8,629 nt of DNA, from NCBI GenBank assembly GCA_030147435.1, contig JASKZX010000039.1, positions 1 through 8,629 of the forward strand. The letters are read 5' to 3'. Position numbers and translations under genes: made by a program. Position 1 is the first letter of the stretch. Every line of letters starts with the position of its first letter. Source of the DNA: Savagea sp. Its GTDB lineage: Bacteria > Bacillota > Bacilli > Bacillales_A > Planococcaceae. The notes below the pieces were generated by a model. It did not search any database. It was not told the origin of the DNA and saw only the letters and a program-made list of their open reading frames with translations. Below, one piece after another: positions 7,838 to 8,629 of this stretch.

Positions 7838-7850
7838 TTCACTTCGAACA

Positions 7851-7880
7851 TTCCCCATTTTTCATTTTTTAGCGTACAAT
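7851..7880 (+). promoter_or_regulatory. Possible menA promoter
   Basis: TACAAT (7875-7880) is a 5-of-6 match to the -10 consensus and lies 34 nt before the GTG start of menA. The expected -35 place holds only TTCCCC (7851-7856, 18-nt spacer, 3 of 6). Transcription from it would start near 7887 and give a leader of roughly 28 nt. Confidence 0.4.
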
Positions 7881-7900
7881 ATAAATGAAGTATTATTATG

Positions 7901-7907
7901 AAGGAGA
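7901..7907 (+). promoter_or_regulatory. menA ribosome binding site, fixing a GTG start
   Basis: AAGGAGA precedes the GTG at 7915 with an 8-nt gap after GGAG. An in-frame ATG at 7885, ten codons further up, would read through this site; it has no ribosome binding site of its own and sits about where transcription should begin. The GTG is therefore preferred. Confidence 0.8.
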
Positions 7908-7914
7908 GACAATT

Positions 7915-8629
7915 GTGTCAGAAGAATTACAAGTTGATAAAGGGTGGCGTGTTTGGTGGAAACTCACGCGACCTCATACGTTAACTGCATCATTTGCGCC
8001 TGTCTTTTTAGGTACTGTGATTGCAGTCGTTTCAGGTTACACATTACGATGGGATTTATTTTTTGCCATGCTTATCGCAAGTTTACTCATTCAAAGTGCC
8101 ACAAATATGTTTAATGAGTATTACGATTACAAACTAGGACTCGATACTGAAAAGTCCGTCGGCATTGGAGGTACGATCGTTCGAAACGGAGTCCACCCGA
8201 AAGTCGTTCTAAACTTAGCTTTATTGTTTTATGCGATTTCTATCGGTATCGGTGTCTATATCTGTATCGAAACTTCATGGTGGCTAGCGGTCGTTGGTGC
8301 GATATCGATGGCAATTGGCTACTTGTATACAGGAGGACCTTTCCCTATCGCCTACTCACCATTTGGTGAAGTCGTTTCAGGATTTGTTATGGGAATGCTT
8401 CTCGTTTTAATCGCTTTTTATATTCAAGTCGGAGATGTCACATCATTTGCAATCATTTTATCTGTACCGAGTATGTTACTTGTAGCCGCAATTATGTTAT
8501 CGAATAATATTCGTGATGTTGTTCAAGATACAATTGGAGGAAGAAAAACATTAACGATTTTAATCGGACGACAAAATGCAATTCACGTACTCGCAGCACT
8601 ATTTATCGGATCTTATCTTTGGATTACAG
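7915..8629 (+). CDS. menA: 1,4-Dihydroxy-2-naphthoate polyprenyltransferase MenA (3' end outside window)
   Basis: MenA is an integral membrane UbiA-family enzyme that transfers a polyprenyl chain to DHNA with loss of CO2, giving demethylmenaquinone. The first 238 residues are present; Bacillus homologues have roughly 310, so about a quarter is missing at the window edge, with no frameshift in the visible part. A polar N-terminus (WWKLTRPHTL 14-23) leads into alternating hydrophobic segments, roughly at 24-42, 47-63, 97-118, 122-140, 152-170 and 178-196, with another beginning near 222. The first Asp-rich motif is N64-x-x-N67-E-Y-Y-D71 with GLD at 75-77, and the second is NNIRDVVQD (197-205) followed by GGRKTL; together they bind the Mg-diphosphate of the prenyl donor. 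The GTG start is set by AAGGAGA upstream. It is divergent from menF, so membrane and soluble steps are transcribed apart but from one shared region. Confidence 0.95.
   Translation, partial: MSEELQVDKGWRVWWKLTRPHTLTASFAPVFLGTVIAVVSGYTLRWDLFFAMLIASLLIQSATNMFNEYYDYKLGLDTEKSVGIGGTIVRNGVHPKVVLNLALLFYAISIGIGVYICIETSWWLAVVGAISMAIGYLYTGGPFPIAYSPFGEVVSGFVMGMLLVLIAFYIQVGDVTSFAIILSVPSMLLVAAIMLSNNIRDVVQDTIGGRKTLTILIGRQNAIHVLAALFIGSYLWIT

Larger units (their letters stand above)
7763..7914. other. Divergent intergenic region menF-menA
   Basis: This 152-bp, AT-rich spacer is the only sizeable non-coding stretch in the window and must carry the start signals for both menF (minus) and menA (plus). It holds -10-like elements in both directions, both ribosome binding sites, a TTCGAA palindrome (7843-7848) and a short direct repeat ATTTTTC/ATTTTTT (7857-7870). 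I see no clear riboswitch, terminator-like hairpin, cre site or other known operator in it. Confidence 0.7.

Noticed and set aside
7841..7850. TGTTCGAA (minus strand) as a Spo0A box
   Set aside because: The Spo0A consensus is TGTCGAA; this copy carries an extra T and stands alone, so it is not a credible match.

Overview
The window looks like the chromosome of a low-to-moderate GC Firmicute of the order Bacillales. The signs are strong GGAGG-type ribosome binding sites, ATG/GTG starts, Bacillus-like protein sequences and the gene order menF-menD-menH-menB-menE-menC, which matches the Bacillus subtilis men cluster. I cannot fix the genus from the sequence.

Layout. (1) Bases 1-407, plus strand: the 3' end of a zinc/metal ABC transporter substrate-binding protein gene (ZnuA/AdcA family), cut by the window edge. 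(2) Bases 408-453: a perfect 14-bp inverted repeat with T runs on both sides, a bidirectional terminator between two convergent genes. (3) Bases 452-7762, minus strand: the menaquinone (vitamin K2) genes, in transcription order menF, menD, menH, menB, menE, menC. menF/menD overlap by 14 nt, menD/menH by 4 nt (ATGA), and menE/menC by 52 nt; menH/menB are 20 nt apart. The one break is 74 nt between menB and menE, which holds a convincing intrinsic terminator. (4) Bases 7763-7914: a 152-bp divergent promoter region. (5) Bases 7915-8629, plus strand: the first 238 codons of menA, cut by the window edge.

How the genes work together. MenF isomerises chorismate to isochorismate. MenD adds a succinyl-semialdehyde unit from 2-oxoglutarate to give SEPHCHC. 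MenH eliminates pyruvate to give SHCHC, and MenC dehydrates this to o-succinylbenzoate (OSB). MenE makes OSB-CoA, and MenB closes the ring to DHNA-CoA. A DHNA-CoA thioesterase, not present here, releases DHNA, and membrane-bound MenA prenylates it. The final methyltransferase (MenG/UbiE) and the polyprenyl diphosphate synthase are also not in the window.

All eight genes look intact where visible and belong to well-known families. I found no mobile element, CRISPR array, tRNA/rRNA, phage gene or undescribed system. The points worth a second look are regulatory: the terminator splitting menFDHB from menEC, menB codon usage that differs from menF, and the menC ribosome binding site embedded in the catalytic-lysine region of menE.
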